64,000 nt of DNA, taken from positions 620,001-684,000 of the forward strand of contig NZ_JAJAVQ010000004.1 in assembly GCF_020531985.1 (NCBI RefSeq), read 5' to 3'. The notes below the pieces were generated by a model that did not search any database, was not told the DNA's origin, and saw only the letters and a program-made list of their open reading frames with translations. The position numbers and the translations under genes are program-made. Below are positions 18,701 through 26,209 of the stretch, in pieces (within the stretch, counting starts at the first letter, position 1; the number at the start of each line of letters is the position of its first letter). Origin of the DNA: Rheinheimera aquimaris (GTDB taxonomy: Bacteria > Pseudomonadota > Gammaproteobacteria > Enterobacterales > Alteromonadaceae).

Positions 18701-19593
18701 TCGGCATCAACGGTAAAGCCAATGTCATAGCTTTTGGCTACCAGTACCAGCTCTTTTAGTTTTGGCAATAGCTCTGACATCACCCGCTCGCGGTGGCTAA
18801 ATTCATAACGCGGATGAATAGCTGACAGCTTAACTGAAATGCCGGGGCTTTTTACCGGGCCGCGGCCGTTTGCCGCTTTACCAATGGCATGTATAGCCGT
18901 TAAGTAATGCTGGTAATAACGTTCGGCATCCTCCATCGTGCGGGCACCTTCGCCCAGCATATCGTAAGAGTAGACATAGCCTTTTTTCTCAGTGTCGGCA
19001 GCGCGTTCTATCGCATCATCAATATTGGTGCCCATGACAAACTGCTTGCCCATAATTTTCATCGCATAGTTTACCGAGCGGCGGATCACCGGTTCACCAA
19101 GGCGGCCAATGGCTTTTTTCAGGATGCCAAATTGCTTTGCTTTGCTTTTATCACTGTAACTGACCATTTTGCCGGTGATCAGTAAGCCCCAGGACGAAGC
19201 GTTAACGAATAATGATTCGCTGGTGCCCAAATGCGCACTCCAGTCACCCTTGACCAGTTTGTCGCGGATCAGCAGCTCCTGCGTGTCGCTGTCGGGTACC
19301 CTGAGCAGTGCTTCCGCCAGACACATCAGTACTACACCTTCTTCGCTCGACAGCGAAAATTCGTTTAGCAAGGCATCTATGCCGCCCTGGCCGTCTTGCT
19401 CCTTACGGATCGTTTTAACCATCTGCCGTGCCCGTTCCCATGCCCGGCTGCGGGCCTTAACGCCGACTTCTGCCAGCGGCAACAGCAAATCAATTACGCT
19501 GTTTTCATCGACACGGTAATGGTTACGGATTTTCTGCCGCAACGGGCAAGAGGTGGTTAAATCAGCATCAAATAACATAAGTCGGCCTGTCAT
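15778..19593 (-). CDS. putA: Bifunctional proline dehydrogenase / P5C dehydrogenase
   Basis: PutA, 1271 residues, oxidises proline to glutamate in two steps with FAD and NAD. The proline dehydrogenase barrel shows RLVKGAYWDTEIK and the C-terminal barrel segment LVRRLLENGANSSFVN. The aldehyde dehydrogenase half shows IAETGGQN and the catalytic cysteine in SAGQRCSALR. A C-terminal domain of about 230 residues follows, as in long PutA forms. The N terminus begins directly with the helical arm; the ribbon-helix-helix DNA-binding domain of the E. coli protein is not present. It therefore cannot repress its own gene the way E. coli PutA does (inference). It probably joins the inner membrane in the reduced state. 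Confidence 0.97.
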   Translation of the reverse strand: MTGRLMLFDADLTTSCPLRQKIRNHYRVDENSVIDLLLPLAEVGVKARSRAWERARQMVKTIRKEQDGQGGIDALLNEFSLSSEEGVVLMCLAEALLRVPDSDTQELLIRDKLVKGDWSAHLGTSESLFVNASSWGLLITGKMVSYSDKSKAKQFGILKKAIGRLGEPVIRRSVNYAMKIMGKQFVMGTNIDDAIERAADTEKKGYVYSYDMLGEGARTMEDAERYYQHYLTAIHAIGKAANGRGPVKSPGISVKLSAIHPRYEFSHRERVMSELLPKLKELVLVAKSYDIGFTVDAEEADRLDLSLDIIEAIYSDDALGDWGGFGLAVQAYQKRALFVIEWLVQLARRVKRPLMVRLVKGAYWDTEIKTTQQKGLDHYPVFTRKASTDVCYKACAIKLLEARDVLYPQFATHNAYTAATILEVAKGDHSGFEFQRLHGMGESLFDQIVSSEKIQCRVYAPVGEHENLLAYLVRRLLENGANSSFVNAIVDTRQPVEALLPDPVETLQGLRNKHNAQIKMPIDLYGDERANSKGLDLTDVNTLLPFKANLDNWLRQHTLSEQQLPEGAMAVRNPANQQEVIGAVRLHNSDDMQKMLKQADDAFASWSQTSISQRANLLRRIGDSLERHHDELVAICIKEAGKVAQDGIDEVREAVDFCRYYAARAEELAQDERFEPRGVVLCISPWNFPLAIFLGQVAAAIVTGNTVIAKPAEQTSLIALRAIELMHNVGLPEHVVQAVLARGADVGETLLPDPRIQAVMFTGSTDTGSLISRTLAQRNDIQVPLIAETGGQNCMIVDSTALPEQVIDDVISSGFQSAGQRCSALRVLFIQQDVADGIIDMLKGALAQLQVGDPALLSTDVGPVIDSKALKTLQQHAEDMKDKASLLYQCKLPEQSSDGFFFAPRLYEIKDLSVLKREVFGPCVHVIRYKASELDKVIDQINGTGYGLTMGIHSRIEDRCDYLAKMSRAGNVYVNRNMIGAIVGVQPFGGRGLSGTGPKAGGPNYLLRLVKEKASPENVQMTNLSPDELNRHNSPDAEKQVAQLMANSLRDEKTWRATPLNDRVSALRQLLAKIATVDIIDELADDLALTLADARAQLNRLEKYMRKSTELPGPTGESNTLHIEPRGCVVCYADKSTSFNFWAISIITALGVGNTVITVASELFYEEANAFKNKFLATGVAEGVFQVAKPGQLQAILAHPHLAGAVVAARSSRFGYFSQQLAERDGAILPVISAEYYDTLIKRLVTEKTISIDTTASGGNTSLMTMVEDDE

Positions 19594-19839
19594 AGGGGCA
19601 TAATCACCGAAGCGCTACGCCGGGTTAACATGGGTTTACTTCGCGCATACTAAAGAAAATACGACAAAATAGGCTAGTGTAATTTGGTGTAAAAACAGTA
19701 AATCACATGGGTTATGTGTGTTTTATCGGTATAAAGTTCGGCGTTTTTTCGAAATAGCCGTGAATTGTTAAGCTGTGTCAGCCCGGCAAGCTGACGCAAC
19801 GGCAGTTTATTCTATGTCGTGCTGTTTGCAGGTTAAGCG

Positions 19840-20856
19840 CTATTTCTCCCGTAGCACCAGCGTATCGGCCAGTTTATCCTGTATCGCCTGACGGTTTGGG
19901 TCCCAGTATATCTGTAAGAAGCCCAGCAAACCGGTGGCAAAGCCAGCGCTGTAGCCGCCCTGGCGGCCAAAGGCTCCCCACAGCGACAGTGGCTTGTTGT
20001 CCAGTTGCACAACACGGATACCGCACAGCTTTTTGCCGATGGTCTGGCCGTTATTCCAGGCAATAAACAATGTGAAATAGCCTATCGCCCAGCCAAAACC
20101 GATACCCAGATCAGACAAAATGCCCTGGATCCATTTCAGAATGCTGTGATCAGAGCGCTGTAAACGTTGCCACCACGATGCAGTGATGTCAGCCTCGGCG
20201 GGAGCGCTGCCGGCAACAGCGGCAATGTTAGTGTCCGGCCCGGCTTGAAGTTGTTTGACTGCTTGTTTGTACAATGAAACTTTGCTGTCATCTTCGACGT
20301 TGCTGGCATCAAGCAATGCCTGCAGTATTTCTTTTTGCTCGGCTTCTGTCAGCGTGGCTGCATGCAGTTGCGGCAGCAGTAAGTTCAGCTGATCTTCTGC
20401 ACAAACGATATCACAACTCTCCTGCGACATTTTCAGTGCATTAGCCGCAAACAGCGCGCTGGCAGTAAATTGCTTAACGTTATTGTTAACCGGTAGTGAA
20501 GGCAGCCAGTTATTGCTGATAAACATCAGTAAGCCAGCTGTCAGCAGCAGCGCCATCTGGCCGGTTTTAGCTGCCCTCCAGCGCGCCCAGGCGATATACG
20601 CCAGCATAGGCAGCACAAAGATCAGGCTGCCGGATGTCAGAGCTGCAATAAAAAAACCATCTATCGCCATGGCAACACCCCGGCGCGCTGGTTTTGCCAA
20701 TGGCTTGCCGATCAGTTCCGGCGCTACCGCAAACACATGAGGGGTAACAACAGCGCGTATCTGATGCTCATCCAACTGATGACCGCTGCTATCGACAAAG
20801 GTATCCGGCGATACTTCGGTAATACTGGGGTTGTTTTCAGGTTGCGGGGTGCTCAT
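19840..20856 (-). CDS. RDD family membrane protein
   Basis: Membrane protein of 338 residues. An RDD-type core is seen as ARRGVAMAIDGFFIAALTSG (first helix with the Arg-Asp pair) and later NGQTIGKKLCGIRVVQLDNKPLS, which is very typical. Between them is a soluble insertion of about 120 residues (residues 130-250) rich in Ala and Asp. Function of RDD proteins is poorly known; some are ion exchangers. It is upstream of putA on the same strand, but 246 bases separate them. Confidence 0.82.
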   Translation of the reverse strand: MSTPQPENNPSITEVSPDTFVDSSGHQLDEHQIRAVVTPHVFAVAPELIGKPLAKPARRGVAMAIDGFFIAALTSGSLIFVLPMLAYIAWARWRAAKTGQMALLLTAGLLMFISNNWLPSLPVNNNVKQFTASALFAANALKMSQESCDIVCAEDQLNLLLPQLHAATLTEAEQKEILQALLDASNVEDDSKVSLYKQAVKQLQAGPDTNIAAVAGSAPAEADITASWWQRLQRSDHSILKWIQGILSDLGIGFGWAIGYFTLFIAWNNGQTIGKKLCGIRVVQLDNKPLSLWGAFGRQGGYSAGFATGLLGFLQIYWDPNRQAIQDKLADTLVLREK

Positions 20857-20968
20857 AGTTTGCTTACTCTAACCGGCTGAATTGAAATTACTTTAACTAT
20901 ACGGTTAGTGCAAAGCAATGCGAAATACTGTCTGGCTGAGTTGAGGCGGAGACAGCAGGAGATAAGCT

Positions 20969-21223
20969 ATTAAAACGACAAACAAGAAAAGCGCAGGCTT
21001 TTACTGGCTGCTTACACTATTTATCGGCATCGCATGGCTTGGCTGCGCCGCAGTGTTTGCAGATCTGTGCCTGAGTTTTGGTGGTGGTGGTAATAGTGGC
21101 TGTATCAGCCACTTTAATTACCCGGATCTGATCACCGGTATCGCTATCGCCGGTGTGGTGCTGTTGATCCCTGTTTTCTGCATTGCCGGCTTAGTCGCGC
21201 TGGTGGTCACATTTTTCAGGTAA
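20969..21223 (+). CDS. Small two-helix membrane protein with ATT start
   Basis: An open frame of 84 codons ending at TAA 21221. An in-frame stop lies at 20963-20965, and the only start-like codon before the first membrane helix is ATT at 20969, preceded six bases upstream by a strong AGGAGA ribosome-binding site (20957-20962). The product has two hydrophobic helices (about residues 11-37 and 49-83) joined by a Gly-rich loop FGGGGNSGC with cysteines. Codon use (GGC, GCC, CTG) is host-like. ATT as start is rare but known, for example in infC. The other explanation is a real or sequencing change from ATG. The function is unknown. Confidence 0.6.
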   Translation: MKTTNKKSAGFYWLLTLFIGIAWLGCAAVFADLCLSFGGGGNSGCISHFNYPDLITGIAIAGVVLLIPVFCIAGLVALVVTFFR

Positions 21224-21230
21224 AAAGAGC

Positions 21231-21428
21231 TTACGCCTGCAGTGAAGCAATTTTTTCCTTCAATGCGGCATTGCGGCTTTTTTCTTTTTCCAGCATTTGC
21301 TTTAGCTGGTTAATTTTGGCGAATGCATCATCATCCTGCACTGCTTTTAGTTGATAGTCCTGGCTGTCGGCGGTGCGAACTTTTTTGGCTCTGGCATTAC
21401 AGGTTGGGCAGATATGAATATCAGACAT
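21231..21428 (-). CDS. Small zinc-ribbon-like coiled-coil protein
   Basis: Protein of 65 residues starting SDIHICPTCNARAKK, with one CPTC knuckle, followed by a predicted coiled coil of about 35 residues rich in Lys and Glu. The ATG at 21428 was chosen because AGGAG lies six bases upstream; a second ATG is directly before it at 21431. Its promoter region faces the MarR gene and contains two palindromes, so MarR may control it. No function is known to me. Confidence 0.6.
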   Translation of the reverse strand: MSDIHICPTCNARAKKVRTADSQDYQLKAVQDDDAFAKINQLKQMLEKEKSRNAALKEKIASLQA

Positions 21429-21459
21429 CATTAACTCCTGACTGGTTTTTACGAAATTG

Positions 21460-21474
21460 GTTGATATAATCAAC
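21460..21474. promoter_or_regulatory. MarR operator candidate 1
   Basis: Perfect palindrome GTTGATATAATCAAC of 15 bases, between the divergent zinc-ribbon gene and the marR gene. It shares the outer GTTGA and TCAAC with a second palindrome 33 bases away (about three helical turns). The length and symmetry fit MarR-family operators. Confidence 0.65.
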
Positions 21475-21492
21475 TTTATTATTGGCTTTATG

Positions 21493-21507
21493 GTTGACAA
21501 TGTCAAC
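21493..21507. promoter_or_regulatory. MarR operator candidate 2
   Basis: Perfect palindrome GTTGACAATGTCAAC of 15 bases, 26 bases before the marR start codon. It has the same half-site GTTGA as candidate 1. Binding here would block the marR promoter, which suggests autorepression (inference). Confidence 0.65.
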
Positions 21508-21533
21508 TATGTGGGTATGCACAGGGTAAGGTA

Positions 21534-21968
21534 ATGGATAAACAGCAGGATATACTCGACCAATTGCAACAGCTAACTGCTGAGCTGCGTAGCCAGTTTT
21601 TTCAGCAGTTGGCACCCGAGTTGCCGGGGCTTAGCGCTATGCACAGCCGTTTGTTATTGCTGCTGGCGGCAAAACCAGGCATTAGTGCGCTGCAGCTGGC
21701 ACAGATGCTACGGCGCGATAAGGCGCAAATTACGCGGCTGGTAAATGATTTAGAGCAAGCAGCCTTATTACAACGTACACCAGATCCGGCCGACGGCCGG
21801 CGTCAGCAGTTGCTGTTATCGATAGCAGGGGAACAGTTGGCAGCAGAGCTAAAAGCTAAAAAGCGCGGCATAGCCGGTAAAATGCTGACAGGCATAACGC
21901 TACAGCAGCAGCAACAGGCCGCAACAGTGCTGGCGCAGATGTACCAGAACCTGGTTAACCCTGAATAA
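21534..21968 (+). CDS. MarR family transcriptional regulator
   Basis: Winged-helix regulator of 144 residues. The DNA-recognition region reads SALQLAQMLRRDKAQITRLVNDLEQAALLQRTPDPADGRRQQLLLS, the hallmark MarR helix-turn-helix plus wing with DGRR. It has no cysteine at all, so it is not a peroxide sensor of the OhrR type although an osmC gene lies nearby. Two palindromes upstream are the likely operators, which would make it control itself and the divergent small gene. The ligand is unknown. Confidence 0.9.
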   Translation: MDKQQDILDQLQQLTAELRSQFFQQLAPELPGLSAMHSRLLLLLAAKPGISALQLAQMLRRDKAQITRLVNDLEQAALLQRTPDPADGRRQQLLLSIAGEQLAAELKAKKRGIAGKMLTGITLQQQQQAATVLAQMYQNLVNPE

Positions 21969-21989
21969 TACATTATGCCTGCGCTACTG

Positions 21990-22205
21990 CTATTTACGCA
22001 CTGGCACCGCTTCGAGCAGGGCTATGATAGTGCGGTTATCATCCAGCCGGGCTAAATCCAGCAGATAGTCTTTTTCCAGTTGCTGCATCGACTTACCTGC
22101 CAGCAGCTCTTTTATCCGCTGCGCTTCATTGTTGGCTATTGCTGTTTTCAGTGCCTCATAGTTGGCAATACCGTGGCTGTTTTGCGTTGAGGTGTCTGTT
22201 GTCAT
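21990..22205 (-). CDS. Hypothetical protein, short helical
   Basis: Small protein of 71 residues with no signal peptide or membrane segment. The repeated helical pattern EALKTAIANNEAQRIKELLAG followed by YLLDLARLDDNRTIIALLEAV looks somewhat like one or two ankyrin-type helices, but I cannot assign a family. It lies downstream of osmC on the same strand, separated by a strong stem-loop, and its end converges with the marR gene. Confidence 0.6.
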   Translation of the reverse strand: MTTDTSTQNSHGIANYEALKTAIANNEAQRIKELLAGKSMQQLEKDYLLDLARLDDNRTIIALLEAVPVRK

Positions 22206-22228
22206 CTGCTTGGCCTCCGGGTTGTTTG

Positions 22229-22260
22229 CGCCTGCAAAGCAGAGTGCCGCTTTGCAGGCG
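22229..22260 (-). terminator. Strong stem-loop between osmC and the next gene
   Basis: A perfect 12-base stem CGCCTGCAAAGC (22229-22240) and GCTTTGCAGGCG (22249-22260) with an eight-base loop, starting nine bases past the osmC stop. There is no T run on the minus strand, so it is either a weak terminator, a 3-prime mRNA stabiliser or a processing site that separates expression of osmC from the small downstream gene. Confidence 0.55.
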
Positions 22261-22268
22261 CGGTGGCT

Positions 22269-22706
22269 TTAATTGCCGTCGAATGAGGTGATATCAAGCG
22301 TCACATCGCAGTTTAACAGCTTGGATATCGGGCAGTTTAATTTGGCTTCTACTGCGGTTTTCTCAAACTCTTCACCGCTGATACCGGGCACTTTCGCATC
22401 CAGACGGATTTCTGATTTGGTAATGGTGTAGCCGTCACCGTCTTTTACCAGCGTAATGTCCACTTTCGATTCGAGCGTACCTTTGCTAAAGCCCTGTTTG
22501 GCCAAAGCAAAAGACAGTGCCATGGTAAAGCATGATGCATGGGCGGCAGCTATCTGTTCTTCCGGGTTGGTGCCGGCCTTATTTTCAAACCGGGTGTTAA
22601 AACCATAAGGCTGTTGTTTTAACGCGCCTGACTGGGTAGACACCTGGCCTTTGCCGTCTTTACCCAGGCCTTCATATTTTGCCGTTGCCCAATTAATAAT
22701 TGCCAT
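22269..22706 (-). CDS. osmC: OsmC family peroxiredoxin
   Basis: Organic hydroperoxide reductase of 145 residues. The two reactive cysteines are in [13 protein letters not shown] and [11 protein letters not shown], and the N terminus [19 protein letters not shown] with [13 protein letters not shown] is typical of OsmC (not Ohr). It uses a thiol partner to reduce lipid or organic peroxides in the cytoplasm. A good GGAGGA site precedes the ATG. A tandem 13-base repeat lies just upstream of it. Confidence 0.93.
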   Translation of the reverse strand: MAIINWATAKYEGLGKDGKGQVSTQSGALKQQPYGFNTRFENKAGTNPEEQIAAAHASCFTMALSFALAKQGFSKGTLESKVDITLVKDGDGYTITKSEIRLDAKVPGISGEEFEKTAVEAKLNCPISKLLNCDVTLDITSFDGN

Positions 22707-22718
22707 CTGGTCCTCCTA

Positions 22719-22744
22719 AGTACTTAACATTAGTAGTTAACATT
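22719..22744. promoter_or_regulatory. Tandem 13-base repeat upstream of osmC
   Basis: AGTACTTAACATT (22719-22731) is followed directly by AGTAGTTAACATT (22732-22744), 12 of 13 bases identical. It lies immediately upstream of the osmC ribosome-binding site, so it falls in the leader or near the transcription start. It may bind a regulator. Confidence 0.4.
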
Positions 22745-22975
22745 CGCCGGTGGTGGCGGTAAATTCTGCTAAAGAGTACAGCAAGAGCTGTTCCAACCCG
22801 GCAAAAGTGCGTCATAGCGGCACTTGCAGTAACACTGCCGTTAGTCAGCCCTGTAAGGTGTTCATGTCAGCGAGTGTAATTTGTAAAAGTTGCAGGTTTG
22901 GTGCGAAGCAAAATGTTATCTTACGGCTGGTTACAGCCGCAGGCGGTAGTGGGTTGATGTGAAGCAGGTGATTAA

Positions 22976-23536
22976 GTGGGTAACAATATACTTCTGGTAA
23001 CAGATATTTTCGGTAACTGCAGCGCGCTGCAGCCCTTGCTGCAAGCTATTACGGCAGCAGGTGATGTGGTGACCATTATCGACCCTTATCAGGGCAAACT
23101 GCAGTGTTTTGCTGACGAGGCAGAGGCTTATCAGGTTTATAGCAGCCAATGTGGCCATGACGCTTATGCCGCCTGTGTTGCACAGGCGCTGACGCAACCC
23201 TGTGCGCTTGCGCTGGGCTTTAGTGCCGGCGCTACAGCCTTGTGGCGGGCACTCGGTGCAGCCAGTGCCGGGCAAATAACCCGAGCAGTACTGTTTTACC
23301 CCGGGCAAATTCATCAGCATCTTGCCGTTACACCAAAGCTGCCGGTGCAGGTTGTTTTTGGTCACAGCGAACCGCATTTTGCTGTGGCAGCTATCTGCAA
23401 AGAGCTTAGCCAGAACCCCGGTATAACTGCAGAGCACACAGCCTACGGCCACGGTTTTATGAATCCTGCATCAAAGGCGTTTGACAGCGAGGGCTATCAG
23501 TGTAACGTCAACATGCTTATAGCATTGTTGGGCTAG
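22976..23536 (+). CDS. Dienelactone-hydrolase-like alpha/beta hydrolase
   Basis: Protein of 186 residues. The nucleophile elbow is LGFSAGATALW, a late segment PVQVVFGHSEPHF may carry the acid, and YGHGFMNP the histidine, in the order expected for a small dienelactone hydrolase fold. The start is GTG at 22976, five bases after AGGTG; no in-frame ATG lies nearby. The function is unknown. It is isolated from its neighbours. Confidence 0.65.
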   Translation: MGNNILLVTDIFGNCSALQPLLQAITAAGDVVTIIDPYQGKLQCFADEAEAYQVYSSQCGHDAYAACVAQALTQPCALALGFSAGATALWRALGAASAGQITRAVLFYPGQIHQHLAVTPKLPVQVVFGHSEPHFAVAAICKELSQNPGITAEHTAYGHGFMNPASKAFDSEGYQCNVNMLIALLG

Positions 23537-23842
23537 GTCGCAATATTAAGGATATTTGGCATCAAGCATGTCAAATGCAGCTATTGCAATACTAAATTTA
23601 GCCCCATTTCTCTGAGTCAGATTGAACAGTTATATATTGCGACTGCTCTCAACCCGCAGTGAAGCAGCGTGTTATCTGAGCATGCTAATAGCATAAAACG
23701 TTATGTTATTGTTAATTATGCCGGCTTCCAGTATTGTATTTTAAACTGACCTTGGATAATTTCGGCAAAACATTAACCCGGTTTTATTACAACTTCGTTT
23801 GCAGTAGAGATCAGGTATGTCAGACTTTACAGGATGTATTGT
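23537..23842. other. Intergenic region with a 10-base inverted repeat
   Basis: This 306-base region contains no coding frame I can support. GTCGCAATAT directly after the stop codon (23537-23546) is repeated inverted without mismatch as ATATTGCGAC (23634-23643). The structure spans 107 bases and could be a long hairpin, a terminator or a MITE-like remnant. The remainder is AT-rich and probably holds the promoter of the next gene. Confidence 0.4.
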
Positions 23843-24610
23843 ATGAAAGTATTTTCAATTTTATTAATGGCTTTTTTAATTTCATTTAGTCATTTATCAC
23901 AGGCGAACGTCGATGAAATAGGCGGTTACAGAGTGCTTGTAACGAGTTCATTAGATGAGAATGGGATGCCAGTAGATGAACTTGAATCTATTCATTTCGA
24001 TCACAAGTTGTTCTACGTTTTCTCAGAATGGAACCTACCAGCAGGCGAATATAGATACAGTTGTATCATTTATGATGGAGAGCGGCGGGTAGTTAATTCC
24101 CAATTTAATACTTTCAATTCTGACGGCAGTAATTTCAATTTTTGGTGTTCACACTACTTAAATAAAAGCACTGATAAACCAGGAAGTTGGTATGCAGAAA
24201 TGGGTATAGAAGGTTATGGTTCTGCTGCTATATATTTCTCCGTCAGCGAAGATGATATTAGAAAATCGTTAACTGGCGATTGGGGTTGGAGTGATCAGAT
24301 AGATAGTTGTAAATCAGAGCATGCTATTACCATATCGTTTAATGATGCCGGTACTAAGATGTACCACACATCCAAATCTGGATTACATCTATCAACCAGC
24401 ACAGTGCAATATGAAAAAATTATTTATTCGATTCTATCTGAGGGTGATAAATATTTACGCACAATAGTGATTAATGAAGCGCAGAAAACAGACGATGGAG
24501 AAATGTTTCTCTGGGACTTAATCCTACTTGATGATGAGTCATTTTGTTGGAAGCAGTCTGAATGGCCTGAAGGGCATTGCACTGCAAAATTGCTAAAGTG
24601 TAGTGAGTGA
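23843..24610 (+). CDS. Hypothetical exported protein, AT-rich
   Basis: Protein of 255 residues with a signal peptide (KVFSILLMAFLISFSHLSQA). The ATG at 23843 was chosen because AGGA lies eight bases upstream; another ATG three codons earlier overlaps that site. The mature part is rich in Tyr, Trp, Asp and Ser with three or four cysteines and looks like a beta-rich secreted domain (GSWYAEMGIEGYGSAAIYF). I do not recognise the family. Codon use is clearly more AT-rich than in its neighbours, and inverted repeats lie just after the preceding stop and just after its own stop, which suggests acquired DNA. Confidence 0.6.
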   Translation: MKVFSILLMAFLISFSHLSQANVDEIGGYRVLVTSSLDENGMPVDELESIHFDHKLFYVFSEWNLPAGEYRYSCIIYDGERRVVNSQFNTFNSDGSNFNFWCSHYLNKSTDKPGSWYAEMGIEGYGSAAIYFSVSEDDIRKSLTGDWGWSDQIDSCKSEHAITISFNDAGTKMYHTSKSGLHLSTSTVQYEKIIYSILSEGDKYLRTIVINEAQKTDDGEMFLWDLILLDDESFCWKQSEWPEGHCTAKLLKCSE

Positions 24611-24638
24611 GTTTAAGCAGGCCGTAAGACAAAATCAT

Positions 24639-24681
24639 GACGAGCGGCTGACAGTATTTACTTGCCAGCCTGCAGCTCGTC
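24639..24681. other. Bulged stem-loop after the exported protein gene
   Basis: GACGAGC (24639-24645) pairs with GCTCGTC (24675-24681), and inside it GGCTG (24646-24650) pairs with CAGCC (24666-24670), leaving a four-base bulge on one side. It begins 28 bases after the stop codon at 24610. It may be a terminator without a T run. Apart from this, 24611-24847 holds nothing I can identify. Confidence 0.35.
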
Positions 24682-24847
24682 CCAACATAAACTGCAATGC
24701 ACCATGAGTAGAGTCTTTTCATAACGTTTGGACAATTCAGATCTGGGGCTTGAGTTTTGCCTTGGTGAAACGAATGCGTGCTTGATTGTGTCACCAAGTG
24801 TTTAAGTGTTCCCTAACACAGCGACTATAGCCATTTATTGACGTAGC

Positions 24848-25375
24848 TCAGCCACATTGCTGCAGCCAAATCCAACTCTCTGGCTTAATACCTAAATCAG
24901 TAGCCGTTTGCATAAAGGCATCACACTGCGTTTGGGCCGGGGTTTTACTGCGTGATAGCAATCAGGCGTAATCCAACGACGGCCCGATGACCAACGCCAT
25001 GCTGTAGTCGTCGCTTAAGCGTGCCACATTGTAGCTGCCGTAAAACGGGCCAAAGAACGATACCTTAAGCGCACCGGTATTAGAGTCACCGACAAAATAG
25101 GCCTTACCTTCGGCTTGCTCCCTGGCGTTATCCTCAGCGTTAAAACCACGGTTGATGACTTTTACACCACCATCCTCACGCAGGCTGTAGTTTGCAGTTA
25201 CATCCGTTAAACCGCGCTCAAAGCGGTGATCAAGCCGCGCAATTTCATGCCACTGGCCTAAATAACGCTCAAGCGCAAACGGCGTTACCGGCGTTACGCC
25301 ATCGGGTTTGCCGGTGCAGCCGGGCAGGGCGGTAAGCAGAATACATAACAAAGCAGTATAAATACGTGTTTTCAT
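24848..25375 (-). pseudogene. blc: Bacterial lipocalin (Blc-like), interrupted by TGA
   Basis: Outer-membrane lipocalin-like lipoprotein. The ATG at 25375 gives a lipobox-type leader (ALLCILLTALPGC). Lipocalin signs are LERYLGQWHEIARLDHRFERG and GPFYGSYNVARL. The frame stops at TGA 24962-24964 after ALVIGPSLDYA, exactly where relatives continue with Trp or Leu-Trp and LLSR. Reading through gives LLSRSKTPAQTQCDAFM and a natural family end IWLQQCG with TGA at 24848. One base change (TGG to TGA) explains this. The truncated 137-residue product lacks the last 37 residues, including the final strand and helix and the last cysteine. A sequencing error is possible. Confidence 0.8.
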
Positions 25376-25582
25376 CGTGGTCCTTTGATTTGTCTGTCTG
25401 ATAACCGGTACTACGGTATAACAAAGTTTTTGTATCAGTACAGCGGCAAACTGATGCAAAAACAGCGCTGGAAAAATATCAATGCAGCTGCATCCGGTTT
25501 AAAGCCTCAGTCGTTATATAGCCGATAACTGTAGTCCGTTGTTGGAGTTTATCGACATCACTGAACTTAACGGAGAAATACC

Positions 25583-26089
25583 ATGTTTAGCAATAAAACG
25601 GCTTTTACGTTGTTGATAGCAAGCGCTTTTCTCAGTACATCAGCCCTGGCTGGGCATACTAACAGCCTGTTGGAAGCGACCCTGGATGGCAGGCAGGAGG
25701 TCGCGGCCGATGGCAGCAACAAGCGGATAGTGGGTGACCCCAATGGCAGAGGGCATGCTTATGTGTTTGGCATTGATAACGACCCCTTTACGCTGTGCTA
25801 TGTGTTGACGGTTGCCAAAATTCAGCTGGTACCAGTGGGTAGTGGCATTGCGGCGCACATTCATCAGGGTAAACAAGGTGAAAATGGCCCTGTGGTGGCG
25901 GTGCTGGCCGGGCCGGAAGATGGCAATGCCGCCGATTGTTTAACTGAAGGCGAGGCCGGCAAGTTTCCCACCGGTATCAGCGTCAGCGAAATTCTGGAAA
26001 ACCCACAAGACTATTACATTAACGTACATAACCCCGATTACCCGGCCGGCGCCATTCGCGGGCAGTTGTTTTATCAGGCTGATGAATAA
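25583..26089 (+). CDS. CHRD domain-containing exported protein
   Basis: Exported protein of 168 residues: signal peptide (NKTAFTLLIASAFLSTSALA), then one CHRD domain with the marks GIAAHIHQGKQGENGPVVAVL and YYINVHNPDYPAGAIRGQLF. CHRD domains occur in chordin and many bacterial secreted proteins with unknown binding roles. Two cysteines (TLCYV, ADCL) may pair. A good terminator follows. It is probably monocistronic. Confidence 0.85.
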   Translation: MFSNKTAFTLLIASAFLSTSALAGHTNSLLEATLDGRQEVAADGSNKRIVGDPNGRGHAYVFGIDNDPFTLCYVLTVAKIQLVPVGSGIAAHIHQGKQGENGPVVAVLAGPEDGNAADCLTEGEAGKFPTGISVSEILENPQDYYINVHNPDYPAGAIRGQLFYQADE

Positions 26090-26102
26090 CCAAAGCCGAA
26101 AC

Positions 26103-26129
26103 AAAAAAAGGGCGCCTGCGCCCTTTTTT
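26103..26129. terminator. Factor-independent terminator
   Basis: Stem GGGCGC (26110-26115) and GCGCCC (26118-26123) with a tight CT loop, preceded by seven A and followed by six T. It lies 14 bases after the CHRD gene stop and is well formed for the plus strand (and could work on both). Confidence 0.85.
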
Positions 26130-26209
26130 AATTTCAGCCTGTGTTGTACTTTTCTTCTACACTGAAGGGGCTGCTGTTCACGTAGCATGAAATGGCCTTA
26201 GGAGCTTAA

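Noticed and set aside
21534-22706. MarR protein as an OhrR peroxide sensor of osmC
   Set aside because: The regulator has no cysteine, and its palindromes are not found before osmC.
23537-24700. Integron cassette with attC sites around the exported gene
   Set aside because: The inverted repeats lie after stop codons, but no GTTRRRY/RYYYAAC core pair was found at their ends and no integrase is near.
24471-24797. 108-codon minus-strand frame after the exported gene
   Set aside because: No family resemblance, no ribosome-binding site, and it overlaps the end of a better-supported gene.
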